A stretch of DNA of 64,000 nt, taken from positions 1-64,000 of the forward strand of contig NZ_BNBV01000022.1 of assembly GCF_014656135.1 (NCBI RefSeq), written 5' to 3'. Shown here piece after piece: positions 26,758-34,575 of this stretch. The notes below the pieces were generated by a model. That model made no database searches and had not been told where the DNA came from. It saw nothing but the letters and a program-made list of their open reading frames with translations. Position numbers and translations under genes: made by a program. The stretch's first letter is position 1. Every line of letters starts with the position of its first letter. Source of the DNA: Streptomyces thermodiastaticus (GTDB lineage: Bacteria > Actinomycetota > Actinomycetes > Streptomycetales > Streptomycetaceae).

Positions 26758-29700
26758 CGTGCGGGCTCCTCGGCCTGCGCGGTGGACGCGGTGATGTGAA
26801 GGGGCTCGAGAACGGCGAGGACCCGCAGCATCGGGTCGCCGTCGGTACGCAGGCGGCGTACGAGGTTGCGGCGGCGTGCGGCTGTGTCGTACACCTGCCG
26901 ACGCCGGCGCTCCTGGTTTCCTACGGCGATCAGGGCGCCCTGCTCCCAGGCCTGCACGCGGTTCTCGTAGGGCGCCAGGTAGGCATCGACCTGCTTGTCG
27001 TAGTCGGCGCGGCGCTCGCGCAGGTGGGTCTCGGCCGCGTCGACGGCCGCCGGGACCAGCGTTTGAAGGAGGTCGGGGTTGACGGGGCGGCCACGGCCGG
27101 GCATGTCGGGGCCTACGCCGCAGGCGGCGAGGAAAGCCGAGTCCATGCGCCATACGCGGGGCGCGGCCTCAGCGAGGCCGGTGACGGCCATCCACTCGAC
27201 GACCGTCGGCTTGCCCGCTGCGTTGGAGTAGACGCCCTGGAGGAGGCAGACCGGACCGGTGAGTGCCGCGGGGAGGGCGGCGTCGATCCGTTTGGCCTTG
27301 TCCACATCGGGGTGGTAGGCGAGTACGAACGCTTCGTCGTAGCGGAGTTTGGCGAGGACCTTGTCCGTCACCCAGTCGAGCACGGGGTGGATGTCGGAGA
27401 CATAGGAGACGTTGGGCCACTGGGAGGTGGGGTGGCCGGTCTTGCCCTGCTTGGCGTTGCGGGCGGCTTCCAGCCGGTCCGCCGCGTACTTCTTGTCGAA
27501 GGTGATGCGCAGCGTGCCCTCGTGCTTGGGGGTGGTGAGGATCTTCTCCTGCTCCAAGTACGACTTCGGCAGTTCCCGGAGGCGGTACTGGAGATCGTCG
27601 GGCGGAGTGAACTCGATGCGCCCACCCGCCGTCTCGGGCTTCCAGTTCAGGGCCTCGCGCTCAGCCGCCGGGTAGATGAGCTCCACCGCGGCCTGAAAGT
27701 ACGCCTTGGTGTTCGCGAACACATGGGGAACGTCCGCTTCGGGAACCGGGGCCCTGCCGACGGTGGCCGGGGCAGCCGCCGGGTCGGCCAGCCGGGCGTT
27801 GGCACCGGCGAGCAGTCCGGCGAGGACACCGCCGGACTCCTGCCGGGACTGCTTGAGGGAGCGTTCGACGGTGCCGCCCTTGATGAGGTCACGGGTGAGA
27901 CGGTCCTCTTCCTTCTTGTCGTTGTAGAGGCCAGTGACAGCCTCGGCGCTGCCCTCGCCGGTCTCGATCTCGTGCGCCTGGGCCTCACGCCGCAGCAGAC
28001 GAGCGCCGACGAGCCGGTCGTCGAGCGTGAGCATCTCGCCGCTCTCCTCGTCGCGGCGCCAGGGCACGTCGGCGGTCAGGATGAGCGCACGGAACTCGGG
28101 GCTGACCGCCTGTCCGTAGCGGTCGATGCGTCCATTGCGCTGCTCGATCCGGATGAGGGACCAGGGCAGGTCGTAGTGGATGAGATCGTGGCACTGATGA
28201 TGCAGGTTGACGCCCTCGGAGGCGATGTCTCCGGTGAAGAGCAGCCGCACCGGTTCCTCACGCCGGCCGAAGCGGTCGACGATCTCCTGCTGCTGCTGGT
28301 CGTTGGTGATGTCACCGTGCATGACCTCAACGGCGCCGTCGTACGCCTTCCACGGACGCGCCTCGTCCGGCTTGGCTTGGTGCTTCTTCTTGAAGCCGAG
28401 GCGGGCCGGAACCACCTGGGCCAGCCAGTTCAGCGTGTCGACCCGCTCGGAGAAGATCACGACGCGCCGCTCGGAGGCCGGTCCGACACCGAGGTCGTCC
28501 CTGAGCGTGCGTACGAGTGTGTCGAGCTTGGCGGAGTCCTCGTCGGTGAAGTCCGAAACCAACGCCTCCAGCTCGGTGAGGGCCTTGCTCTCGGCGGCGA
28601 GAGCGGCGCGGCGGGCGTCGTCGTCCGCCGCGGTCTTGGCCTTGCCGCCTTTCGCGGTGCCGTTCTTCCGATTGTTCATGTACTCACGGCGCCTGGCGAG
28701 GGACTCCCGCAGGGCGACATGGGAGGAGAGGAACGCCTTGAGGAAGTTGTAGCCGACCAGCGGGTCGGCGCAGACCGACGCACGATTCGGGTCACCAGGG
28801 GTCCACTCGCGCGCCAGCTTCTCGAGGATGGCGATTTCCTTCGGCGTCGCGTGCGCGGGCACCGGCAGCGAGGGACCGCGTTCGGCCCACGGTTTGTCCT
28901 TGAGGCCGTCGCGTACTTCGCGGTCGGTCTTGGTCCGCCTGATGTAGAGGTGGTCGAGGTCGGCGACCTTGTAGTTCTTGGGATCGGCGATCGCCGCCGG
29001 GTCGAGCATCCGGATCAGCTCGGCGAAGGATTCGGCGTCGCCGTTGTGCGGGGTGGCGGAGGCCAGGATCAGCGCATCGGTCTGCTCGGCGAGACGGCGG
29101 GCGAGGGCGTTGTTCCGGGTGCCCTTGTTCACAAGGTTGTGTGCCTCGTCGATGACCACCGCGTCCCAGGTGATGTTCTCCAGGTGGTGCGCGTACGTCG
29201 CCGACTTGAGGGTGTCGACGGAGACGATGACTCGTTTGAAGTGGGCGAAGGGGTTCCGGCCCGCAGGGATCTCCTGCTGGATGCGCTGGATACCGGTGGA
29301 GTCCAGGCGCACCAACGGCAGGGAGAAGCGGGTCCACAGCTCGCGCTGAAACTGCTCCAGCACATGGGCGGGCGTGACCACGAGGATGCGCTCGCCACGC
29401 CCGCGCCGGATCAGCTCGGCGAGCGTGATGCCGATCTCCAGGGTCTTGCCCAGGCCGACCACGTCGGCGATCAGCAGCCGCGGCTGTGGGTTCCGCATCG
29501 ACAGCGCCAGCTCGGCGGGACGCAGCTGATGCTCCTGCCGGTCCATGAGGAAGGAGTCGGCGAGGGCGATGCCGTGCTCGGTCTGCGGCAGCGCAGTCTT
29601 TCGGATGACCGCCTCCAGATAGAGGCGGGCTTTGGCGTGCTTGGAGGTGTCGTCGGGAACGAGCCGGGTCTTGCGCGGATCGAGTACGTCGATCTGGTCC

Positions 29701-29930
29701 AGGCCGGAGTAGAAGACTGCGTCCGTGCCACGGACGAACGCGGAGACCCCGCTGACCTCGACCATGAGCCCGTCACGGGACTCCGCGACGGACTTCACGA
29801 GCCACTGCTCGTCCCGGATGCGCACCTGGGCACCGGGGGCCAAGGCCGGCCTCGTGCCGGCCGGATACGCGAACTCCGTCGCCTCGGCGTCGCGTGCCTC
29901 AGGAACCTCGGGCTGCATCGCCGTGGTCAC
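26754..29930 (-). CDS. SNF2-type helicase (island operon gene 1; DrmD-like)
   Basis: This 1058-aa SF2 helicase of the Swi2/Snf2 branch leads the island operon. Visible motifs are Walker A VVGLGKT near residue 158, DEAHN near 259, SATPHNGD just after, a helicase C domain starting VVIFSERVDTL near 490, and GDIASEGVNL and QRNGRIDRYGQ near 575-605. A long C-terminal region of unknown fold follows. This is the architecture of DISARM class 1 DrmD and related DpdE-type proteins. The GTG at 29930 has GAGGAG seven bases upstream; an upstream in-frame ATG at 29975 lies in the dyad of the leader. Its stop overlaps the methyltransferase ATG. Confidence 0.9.
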   Translation of the reverse strand: MTTAMQPEVPEARDAEATEFAYPAGTRPALAPGAQVRIRDEQWLVKSVAESRDGLMVEVSGVSAFVRGTDAVFYSGLDQIDVLDPRKTRLVPDDTSKHAKARLYLEAVIRKTALPQTEHGIALADSFLMDRQEHQLRPAELALSMRNPQPRLLIADVVGLGKTLEIGITLAELIRRGRGERILVVTPAHVLEQFQRELWTRFSLPLVRLDSTGIQRIQQEIPAGRNPFAHFKRVIVSVDTLKSATYAHHLENITWDAVVIDEAHNLVNKGTRNNALARRLAEQTDALILASATPHNGDAESFAELIRMLDPAAIADPKNYKVADLDHLYIRRTKTDREVRDGLKDKPWAERGPSLPVPAHATPKEIAILEKLAREWTPGDPNRASVCADPLVGYNFLKAFLSSHVALRESLARRREYMNNRKNGTAKGGKAKTAADDDARRAALAAESKALTELEALVSDFTDEDSAKLDTLVRTLRDDLGVGPASERRVVIFSERVDTLNWLAQVVPARLGFKKKHQAKPDEARPWKAYDGAVEVMHGDITNDQQQQEIVDRFGRREEPVRLLFTGDIASEGVNLHHQCHDLIHYDLPWSLIRIEQRNGRIDRYGQAVSPEFRALILTADVPWRRDEESGEMLTLDDRLVGARLLRREAQAHEIETGEGSAEAVTGLYNDKKEEDRLTRDLIKGGTVERSLKQSRQESGGVLAGLLAGANARLADPAAAPATVGRAPVPEADVPHVFANTKAYFQAAVELIYPAAEREALNWKPETAGGRIEFTPPDDLQYRLRELPKSYLEQEKILTTPKHEGTLRITFDKKYAADRLEAARNAKQGKTGHPTSQWPNVSYVSDIHPVLDWVTDKVLAKLRYDEAFVLAYHPDVDKAKRIDAALPAALTGPVCLLQGVYSNAAGKPTVVEWMAVTGLAEAAPRVWRMDSAFLAACGVGPDMPGRGRPVNPDLLQTLVPAAVDAAETHLRERRADYDKQVDAYLAPYENRVQAWEQGALIAVGNQERRRRQVYDTAARRRNLVRRLRTDGDPMLRVLAVLEPLHITASTAQAEEPAR

Positions 29931-29962
29931 GTGGTGCTCCTCTGTGGACTGTGATCGGTGAT

Positions 29963-29975
29963 GTGCAGTGTGCAC
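29963..29975. promoter_or_regulatory. Dyad in leader of the island operon
   Basis: GTGCA-GTG-TGCAC, a perfect 5-bp inverted repeat, lies 33 bases upstream of the operon's first start. A direct repeat GATCAACGC (29992-30000 and 30039-30047) flanks the neighbouring terminator. Together these mark the probable control region of the four-gene operon; promoter boxes are not clear. Confidence 0.3.
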
Positions 29976-30010
29976 GTATGGGGCGCGAGGTGATCAACGC
30001 CCTGAACCGG

Positions 30011-30033
30011 CCCCCGTCGCTGACAGACGGGGG
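30011..30033 (-). terminator. Hairpin terminator after the kinase gene
   Basis: CCCCCGTC pairs perfectly with GACGGGGG around a 7-base loop, just past the kinase stop on the minus strand. It probably separates kinase transcription from the downstream helicase operon, at least in part. Confidence 0.6.
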
Positions 30034-30040
30034 GAGTGGA

Positions 30041-31210
30041 TCAACGCTTCGACCAGGCAAGCGTCGGCTTGGCCGCGTAGCGCTCGCGCAACTCCTCGGC
30101 GACCCTGCGGGAAGCGGGAGGACGGCCCCTTCGGGGTGCGGGCTTGTCCGGGCTTCCCCTCCTGGACCCCGGCTCGTGCCCGGATGCCGCGCCCGGAGCC
30201 GATTGCGGGCCCGGCGCGGGGACAGGAACGCTCTCCGCCGGAGATTCCGACTCTGCGCGCAGCTGCCGTTCCAGCGAGTCGAGCCGGTCCAACATCCGCG
30301 CATCAGGTTGCGGCAACACCATCGTCGGATGGTCCGTCGCCGTCGTCTCCTGGATGAGAGCGCGCCGGGCACGGGCTGGACTCGTTCCCAGCAGACGGAG
30401 GAGATCGGTACACTGCCGGATCACCTCCTCCAGGGAGGGCCGGTCGTCCGCCCTGTGCGCCAGCATGGTCGTCACGACGGGCACCAGTTCATCGGGCAGC
30501 CCGGACAGATCGGGGCCGACCTCCGGGTTGACCACCTGCGCTGCGACAGCCTCCCACCGGGCGCCGTCGTACGGGTAGTGGCCGGTCGCCGCGTACAGGA
30601 GTACGGTGCCCAGGCCGTACACATCGGCGGCCTGCGTCACCTCCAGCTCGCCCATGGCCTGCTCGGGTGGCATGCAGCGCACCGTGCCGATGACCGAGCC
30701 GGCTTGCGTCAGCGACCCCTTGGACGCCCCGATGAAAGCGCCGAGGCCAAAGTCGATGATCACGGGTCCGAAGTCACCGAGGATGACGTTCTGCGCCTTC
30801 AGGTCACGGTGCACCAGGCCTGCTGCGTGGACGGCGGCGAGCCCCTCGGCCAGAAGGGCGCCGAGGCTCGCCACGAGTGGCGCGGATAGTGGACCTTGAT
30901 CCTTCACGACGTCGGAGAGCGGGCGCCCGGGGACGTAGTCCATGGCCAGCCAGGGCTGCTCGGCGAAAGGATCCGCGTCGATGAAACGGGCCACACGGCC
31001 TGTTCCCGAGATCGTACGCGCGATGGTCGCCTCGCGCTCGAAACGGGCACGCGTGTGCGGATCCGTGCGGTCGGGACGGATCACCTTGACGGCGACCGGT
31101 TCACCCGCGACGGAGTAAGCGAGGTACACCTCCCCCATCCCACCGGCGCCGAGCCGCCGCTCGACGAGATACGGGCCGATTCGCAGCGGCAGAGTCGCGC
31201 CGTGCACCAC
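30041..31210 (-). CDS. Hanks-type Ser/Thr protein kinase upstream of the island operon
   Basis: This is a 389-aa soluble kinase. Its Gly-rich loop is GAGGMGEVY near residues 20-28, with the VAVK lysine near 41. The catalytic loop HRDLKAQN is near 135, DFG near 155, and the usual APE motif is replaced by MPPEQ near 180. The C-terminal 120 residues are low-complexity, Pro/Arg/Ser-rich, with no transmembrane helix or PASTA repeats, so it is cytosolic. The GTG start at 31210 follows a G-rich stretch; a second GTG is the next codon. It lies 110 bases ahead of the SNF2 gene on the same strand and may control the system, as PglW does in Pgl/BREX type 2, but it could be an unrelated neighbour. Confidence 0.88.
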   Translation of the reverse strand: MVHGATLPLRIGPYLVERRLGAGGMGEVYLAYSVAGEPVAVKVIRPDRTDPHTRARFEREATIARTISGTGRVARFIDADPFAEQPWLAMDYVPGRPLSDVVKDQGPLSAPLVASLGALLAEGLAAVHAAGLVHRDLKAQNVILGDFGPVIIDFGLGAFIGASKGSLTQAGSVIGTVRCMPPEQAMGELEVTQAADVYGLGTVLLYAATGHYPYDGARWEAVAAQVVNPEVGPDLSGLPDELVPVVTTMLAHRADDRPSLEEVIRQCTDLLRLLGTSPARARRALIQETTATDHPTMVLPQPDARMLDRLDSLERQLRAESESPAESVPVPAPGPQSAPGAASGHEPGSRRGSPDKPAPRRGRPPASRRVAEELRERYAAKPTLAWSKR

Positions 31211-31334
31211 ACCCCCCGAGACTTCCGCAACGACTGTGCGACCGCTACAGCCTACTTACTGATCGTGGTCGTACGAGTGTCGTACCAGTTGGCGACCCTA
31301 CGACGCGTTCGGCCTTCCGGACGCACGCGTTTAC

Positions 31335-32702
31335 TCAACACTCGATGATGTTCACCGCGAGACCGCCGCGCGCCGTCTCCTTGTACTTCACCGACATGTC
31401 GGCACCGGTCTCCTTCATGGTCTTGATGACCTTGTCCAGCGAGACCTTGTGGGAGCCGTCGCCGCGCAGGGCCATGCGGGCGGCCGTGACGGCCTTGACC
31501 GCGGCCATGCCGTTGCGCTCGATGCACGGGATCTGCACCAGGCCGCCCACCGGGTCGCAAGTCAGGCCCAGGTTGTGCTCCATGCCGATCTCGGCGGCGT
31601 TCTCCACCTGCTCCGGTGTGCCGCCCAGCACCTCGGCGAGCGCGCCCGCCGCCATCGAGCAGGCGGAGCCGACCTCGCCCTGGCAGCCGACCTCGGCGCC
31701 GGAGATGGAGGCGTTCTCCTTGAAGAGCATGCCGATGGCGCCGGCGGCGAGCAGGAAGCGGACCACACCGTCCTCGTCCGCGCCGGGCACGAAGTCGATG
31801 TAGTAGTGCAGGACGGCGGGGATGATGCCGGCCGCGCCGTTGGTCGGAGCGGTCACCACCCGGCCGCCGGCCGCGTTCTCCTCGTTCACCGCCATCGCGT
31901 ACAGCGTGATCCACTCCATGGCGCGGGCGGCGGGGTCGCCCTCGGCGCGCAGCTGGCGGGCGGTCACGGCGGCACGGCGGCGGACCTTCAGGCCGCCCGG
32001 CAGGATGCCCTCGCGGGTCATGCCCCGCCGGACGCACTCGCGCATCACCTGCCAGATCTCGAGCAGGCCGGCACGGATCTCCTCCTCGGTGCGCCAGGCC
32101 CGCTCGTTCTCCAGCATCAGCGAGGAGATCGACAGGCCCGTTTCCCGGGTCAGGCGCAGCAGCTCGTCGCCGGTGCGGAAGGGGTACTTCAGGACGGTGT
32201 CGTCCAGCTTGATCCGGTCCGCGCCGACCGCCTCCTCGTCCACGACGAAGCCGCCGCCGACCGAGTAGTACGTCTTGGCCAGCAGCTCGTCGCCCGAGGC
32301 GTCGTACGCCCACAGGGACATGCCGTTGGCGTGGTAGGGGAGTGCCTTGCGGCGGTGCAGCACCAGGTCGTCGTCGAAGGAGAAGGCGATCTCCCGCTCG
32401 CCGAGCAGGGTCAGGCGGCCGGAGGTCTTGATCGCTTCCACGCGTGCGTCGGCGGTCTCCACGTCGACGGTGCGCGGGGAGGCGCCCTCCAGGCCGAGCA
32501 GCACCGCCTTGGGGGTGCCGTGGCCGTGGCCGGTGGCCCCGAGGGAGCCGTACAGTTCGGCCCGGACGGAGTGCACCGAGGACAGCAGGCCCTCCTTGTC
32601 CAGGCGGCGGGCGAACATGCGTGCCGCGCGCATCGGACCGACCGTGTGGGAGCTCGACGGCCCGATGCCGATCGAGAACAGGTCGAAGACCGAGATGGCC
32701 AC
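31335..32702 (-). CDS. sdaA: L-serine ammonia-lyase (iron-sulfur type)
   Basis: This 455-aa single-chain enzyme converts L-serine to pyruvate and ammonia in the cytosol. It starts with the typical SVFDLFSIGIGPSSSHT segment. The catalytic half contains LTCDPVGGLVQIPC and ends NIIEC, giving the cysteines expected for a [4Fe-4S] cluster; the C-terminal Cys is also typical of type 2 enzymes. The GTG start at 32702 has AAGGAG five bases upstream. It is the last gene of the gcvT-gcvH-glyA-sdaA run, linking glycine cleavage and serine removal in one unit downstream of the glycine riboswitch. Confidence 0.95.
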   Translation of the reverse strand: MAISVFDLFSIGIGPSSSHTVGPMRAARMFARRLDKEGLLSSVHSVRAELYGSLGATGHGHGTPKAVLLGLEGASPRTVDVETADARVEAIKTSGRLTLLGEREIAFSFDDDLVLHRRKALPYHANGMSLWAYDASGDELLAKTYYSVGGGFVVDEEAVGADRIKLDDTVLKYPFRTGDELLRLTRETGLSISSLMLENERAWRTEEEIRAGLLEIWQVMRECVRRGMTREGILPGGLKVRRRAAVTARQLRAEGDPAARAMEWITLYAMAVNEENAAGGRVVTAPTNGAAGIIPAVLHYYIDFVPGADEDGVVRFLLAAGAIGMLFKENASISGAEVGCQGEVGSACSMAAGALAEVLGGTPEQVENAAEIGMEHNLGLTCDPVGGLVQIPCIERNGMAAVKAVTAARMALRGDGSHKVSLDKVIKTMKETGADMSVKYKETARGGLAVNIIEC

Positions 32703-32801
32703 GGTGACTCCTTGTGCGGAAGGACGCCCGCGAGGGGCGGCCGGTGCGCCGCGCACACGCCGGGGTGTCCGGAGGATGTGCGCGGCGCCCGAAGGGATGA
32801 C

Positions 32802-34070
32802 TTACTTGTTCAGACCCGGGTACAGCGGGTGCTTGGCGGCCAGGGCCCGCACCCGGGCCGCGAGGGCCCCGGCGTCGTAGGACGGCTTCAGCGTCTCGGC
32901 GATCACGTCCGCGACCTCGGCGAAGTCCTCGGCCGTGAAGCCGCGGGTGGCCAGGGCCGGCGTGCCGATCCGCAGACCCGAGGTCACCATCGGGGGCCGC
33001 GGGTCGTTCGGGACCGCGTTGCGGTTGACGGTGATGCCGACCTCGTGCAGCCGGTCCTCGGCCTGCCGGCCGTCCAGCGCGGACTCGCGCAGGTCCACCA
33101 GGACCAGATGCACGTCCGTGCCGCCGGTCAGCACGTTCACGCCGGCCTCGCGGGCGTCCGGGGCCGTCAGGCGCTCGGCGAGGATCCTCGCGCCCTCCAC
33201 TGTACGGCGCTGGCGCTCGGTGAACTCCTCGGACGCCGCGACCTTGAAGGCCACCGCCTTCGCCGCGATCACGTGCTCCAGCGGGCCGCCCTGGAAACCG
33301 GGGAAGACCGAGGAGTTCAGCTTTTTCGCGAAGTCCGTGCCGCGGGACAGGATGATCCCGCCGCGCGGACCGCCGAGGGTCTTGTGCGTCGTGGAGGTCA
33401 CCACGTCCGCGTACGGCACCGGGTTGGGGTGCAGCCCCGCCGCGACCAGGCCGGCGAAGTGGGCCATGTCGACCCACAGGAAGGCCCCGACCTCGTCGGC
33501 GATCCGGCGGAAGGCGGCGAAGTCCAGCTGCCGCGGGTACGCCGACCAGCCGGCGATGATCACCTTCGGGCGGTGCTCCTTGGCGAGCCGCTCCACCTCG
33601 GCCATGTCGACCAGGCCGGTGGCGGCGTCCACGTGGTAGGCGACCACGTCGAACTGCTTGCCGGAGAAGTTCAGGCGCATGCCGTGGGTGAGGTGGCCGC
33701 CGTGCGCCAGGTCCAGGCCGAGGACGGTGTCCCCGGGCTGGGCGAGGGCGAACAGGGCCGCCTGGTTGGCGGAGGCGCCCGAGTGCGGCTGCACATTGGC
33801 GTACTCGGCGCCGAACAGCTCCTTGACCCGGTCGATGGCGATCTGCTCGGCGACGTCGACGTGCTCGCAGCCGCCGTAGTAGCGGCGGCCCGGGTAGCCC
33901 TCGGCGTACTTGTTGGTCAGGACCGAGCCCTGGGCCTCCATCACCGCGAGCGGTGCGAAGTTCTCCGAGGCGATCATCTCCAGCGTGGACTGCTGGCGGA
34001 CCAGCTCCGCGTCGAGGGCCGCGGCGATCTCCGGGTCGAGCTCGTGCAGCGGGGTGTTGAGGGCAGTCAT
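32802..34070 (-). CDS. glyA: Serine hydroxymethyltransferase
   Basis: This 422-aa PLP enzyme interconverts serine and glycine, using tetrahydrofolate as carrier of the one-carbon unit. It shows the family N-terminus ending in STLEMIASEN, the YAEGYPGRRYYGGCE segment, and the PLP-lysine motif TTHKTLGGPRGG near residue 230. It begins 14 bases after the gcvH stop, with GGAG-type spacing, so it is co-transcribed with the glycine cleavage genes. Length is normal for the family. An Arg-poor, high-identity core suggests a fully functional housekeeping enzyme. Confidence 0.97.
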   Translation of the reverse strand: MTALNTPLHELDPEIAAALDAELVRQQSTLEMIASENFAPLAVMEAQGSVLTNKYAEGYPGRRYYGGCEHVDVAEQIAIDRVKELFGAEYANVQPHSGASANQAALFALAQPGDTVLGLDLAHGGHLTHGMRLNFSGKQFDVVAYHVDAATGLVDMAEVERLAKEHRPKVIIAGWSAYPRQLDFAAFRRIADEVGAFLWVDMAHFAGLVAAGLHPNPVPYADVVTSTTHKTLGGPRGGIILSRGTDFAKKLNSSVFPGFQGGPLEHVIAAKAVAFKVAASEEFTERQRRTVEGARILAERLTAPDAREAGVNVLTGGTDVHLVLVDLRESALDGRQAEDRLHEVGITVNRNAVPNDPRPPMVTSGLRIGTPALATRGFTAEDFAEVADVIAETLKPSYDAGALAARVRALAAKHPLYPGLNK

Positions 34071-34084
34071 GCCAGGATCGCTCC

Positions 34085-34465
34085 TCAGCCCTCGTTCTGG
34101 GCCGCGTACTCGTCGGCGGTCAGCAGGTCCACCGGCTCCTCGGCGACCCGCACCTTGAACAGCCAGCCGCCCTCGAAGGGGGCGGAGTTCACCAGCGACG
34201 GGTCGTCGACGACGTCCTGGTTGATCTCGGTGACCTCACCGGTGACCGGCGAGTACAGGTCGGAGACGGACTTGGTCGACTCCAGCTCGCCGCAGGTCTC
34301 GCCCGCGGTCACGGTGGAGCCGACGTCGGGGAGCTGGGCGTAGACCACGTCGCCGAGCGCGTTCGCCGCGAACTCGGTGATGCCGACCGTCGCGACGCCG
34401 TCCTCGTCGGCGGGCGACAGCCACTCGTGCTCCTTGCTGTAACGCAGGTGCTGGGGGTTGCTCAT
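34085..34465 (-). CDS. gcvH: Glycine cleavage system H protein
   Basis: This 126-aa lipoyl carrier shuttles the aminomethyl group between the P, T and L proteins of the glycine cleavage complex. The lipoylated Lys is in GELESTKSVSDLYSP near residue 64. The ATG at 34465 gives the standard MSNPQHLRYSKEHEW start and is preceded by AGGAGA. It follows gcvT by 110 bases, a gap with GC-rich inverted-repeat sequence that may hold a processing or attenuation hairpin. The gcvP gene is not in the window, as expected in Streptomyces, where it is elsewhere. Confidence 0.97.
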   Translation of the reverse strand: MSNPQHLRYSKEHEWLSPADEDGVATVGITEFAANALGDVVYAQLPDVGSTVTAGETCGELESTKSVSDLYSPVTGEVTEINQDVVDDPSLVNSAPFEGGWLFKVRVAEEPVDLLTADEYAAQNEG

Positions 34466-34575
34466 GGCTTGAATTCTCCTGTACCGGGTCACGTGCTGAT
34501 GACGGGGGCTGAGGGGAGCCGCCGGCGGGCGGCGGGCAGGCGCGCGCCGGCCCTGCGGCGACGCGCGCCCGACGG

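Noticed and set aside
23890..26799. 969-aa plus-strand open frame
   Set aside because: It is antisense to the methyltransferase, has shadow composition rich in Val/Gly/Leu/Arg, and no motif.
12213..29930. Assignment of the island as standard DISARM
   Set aside because: There is no phospholipase-D DrmC and no separate DrmA and DrmB, and a RelE-UvrD protein not part of DISARM as I know it is present. DISARM-related is the furthest the sequence allows.
26796..29954. 1052-aa plus-strand open frame
   Set aside because: It is antisense to the SNF2 helicase over its whole length. The minus-strand frame has all helicase motifs; the plus frame has none.
12213..31210. Assignment of the island as BREX or classical Pgl
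   Set aside because: A PglX-like methyltransferase and a kinase are present, but no PglZ/BrxZ alkaline-phosphatase-like protein, BrxC/PglY ATPase or BrxL/Lon protease gene is seen.
31449..34343. 964-aa plus-strand open frame over sdaA, glyA and gcvH
   Set aside because: It is a shadow of three well-recognised enzymes on the minus strand.
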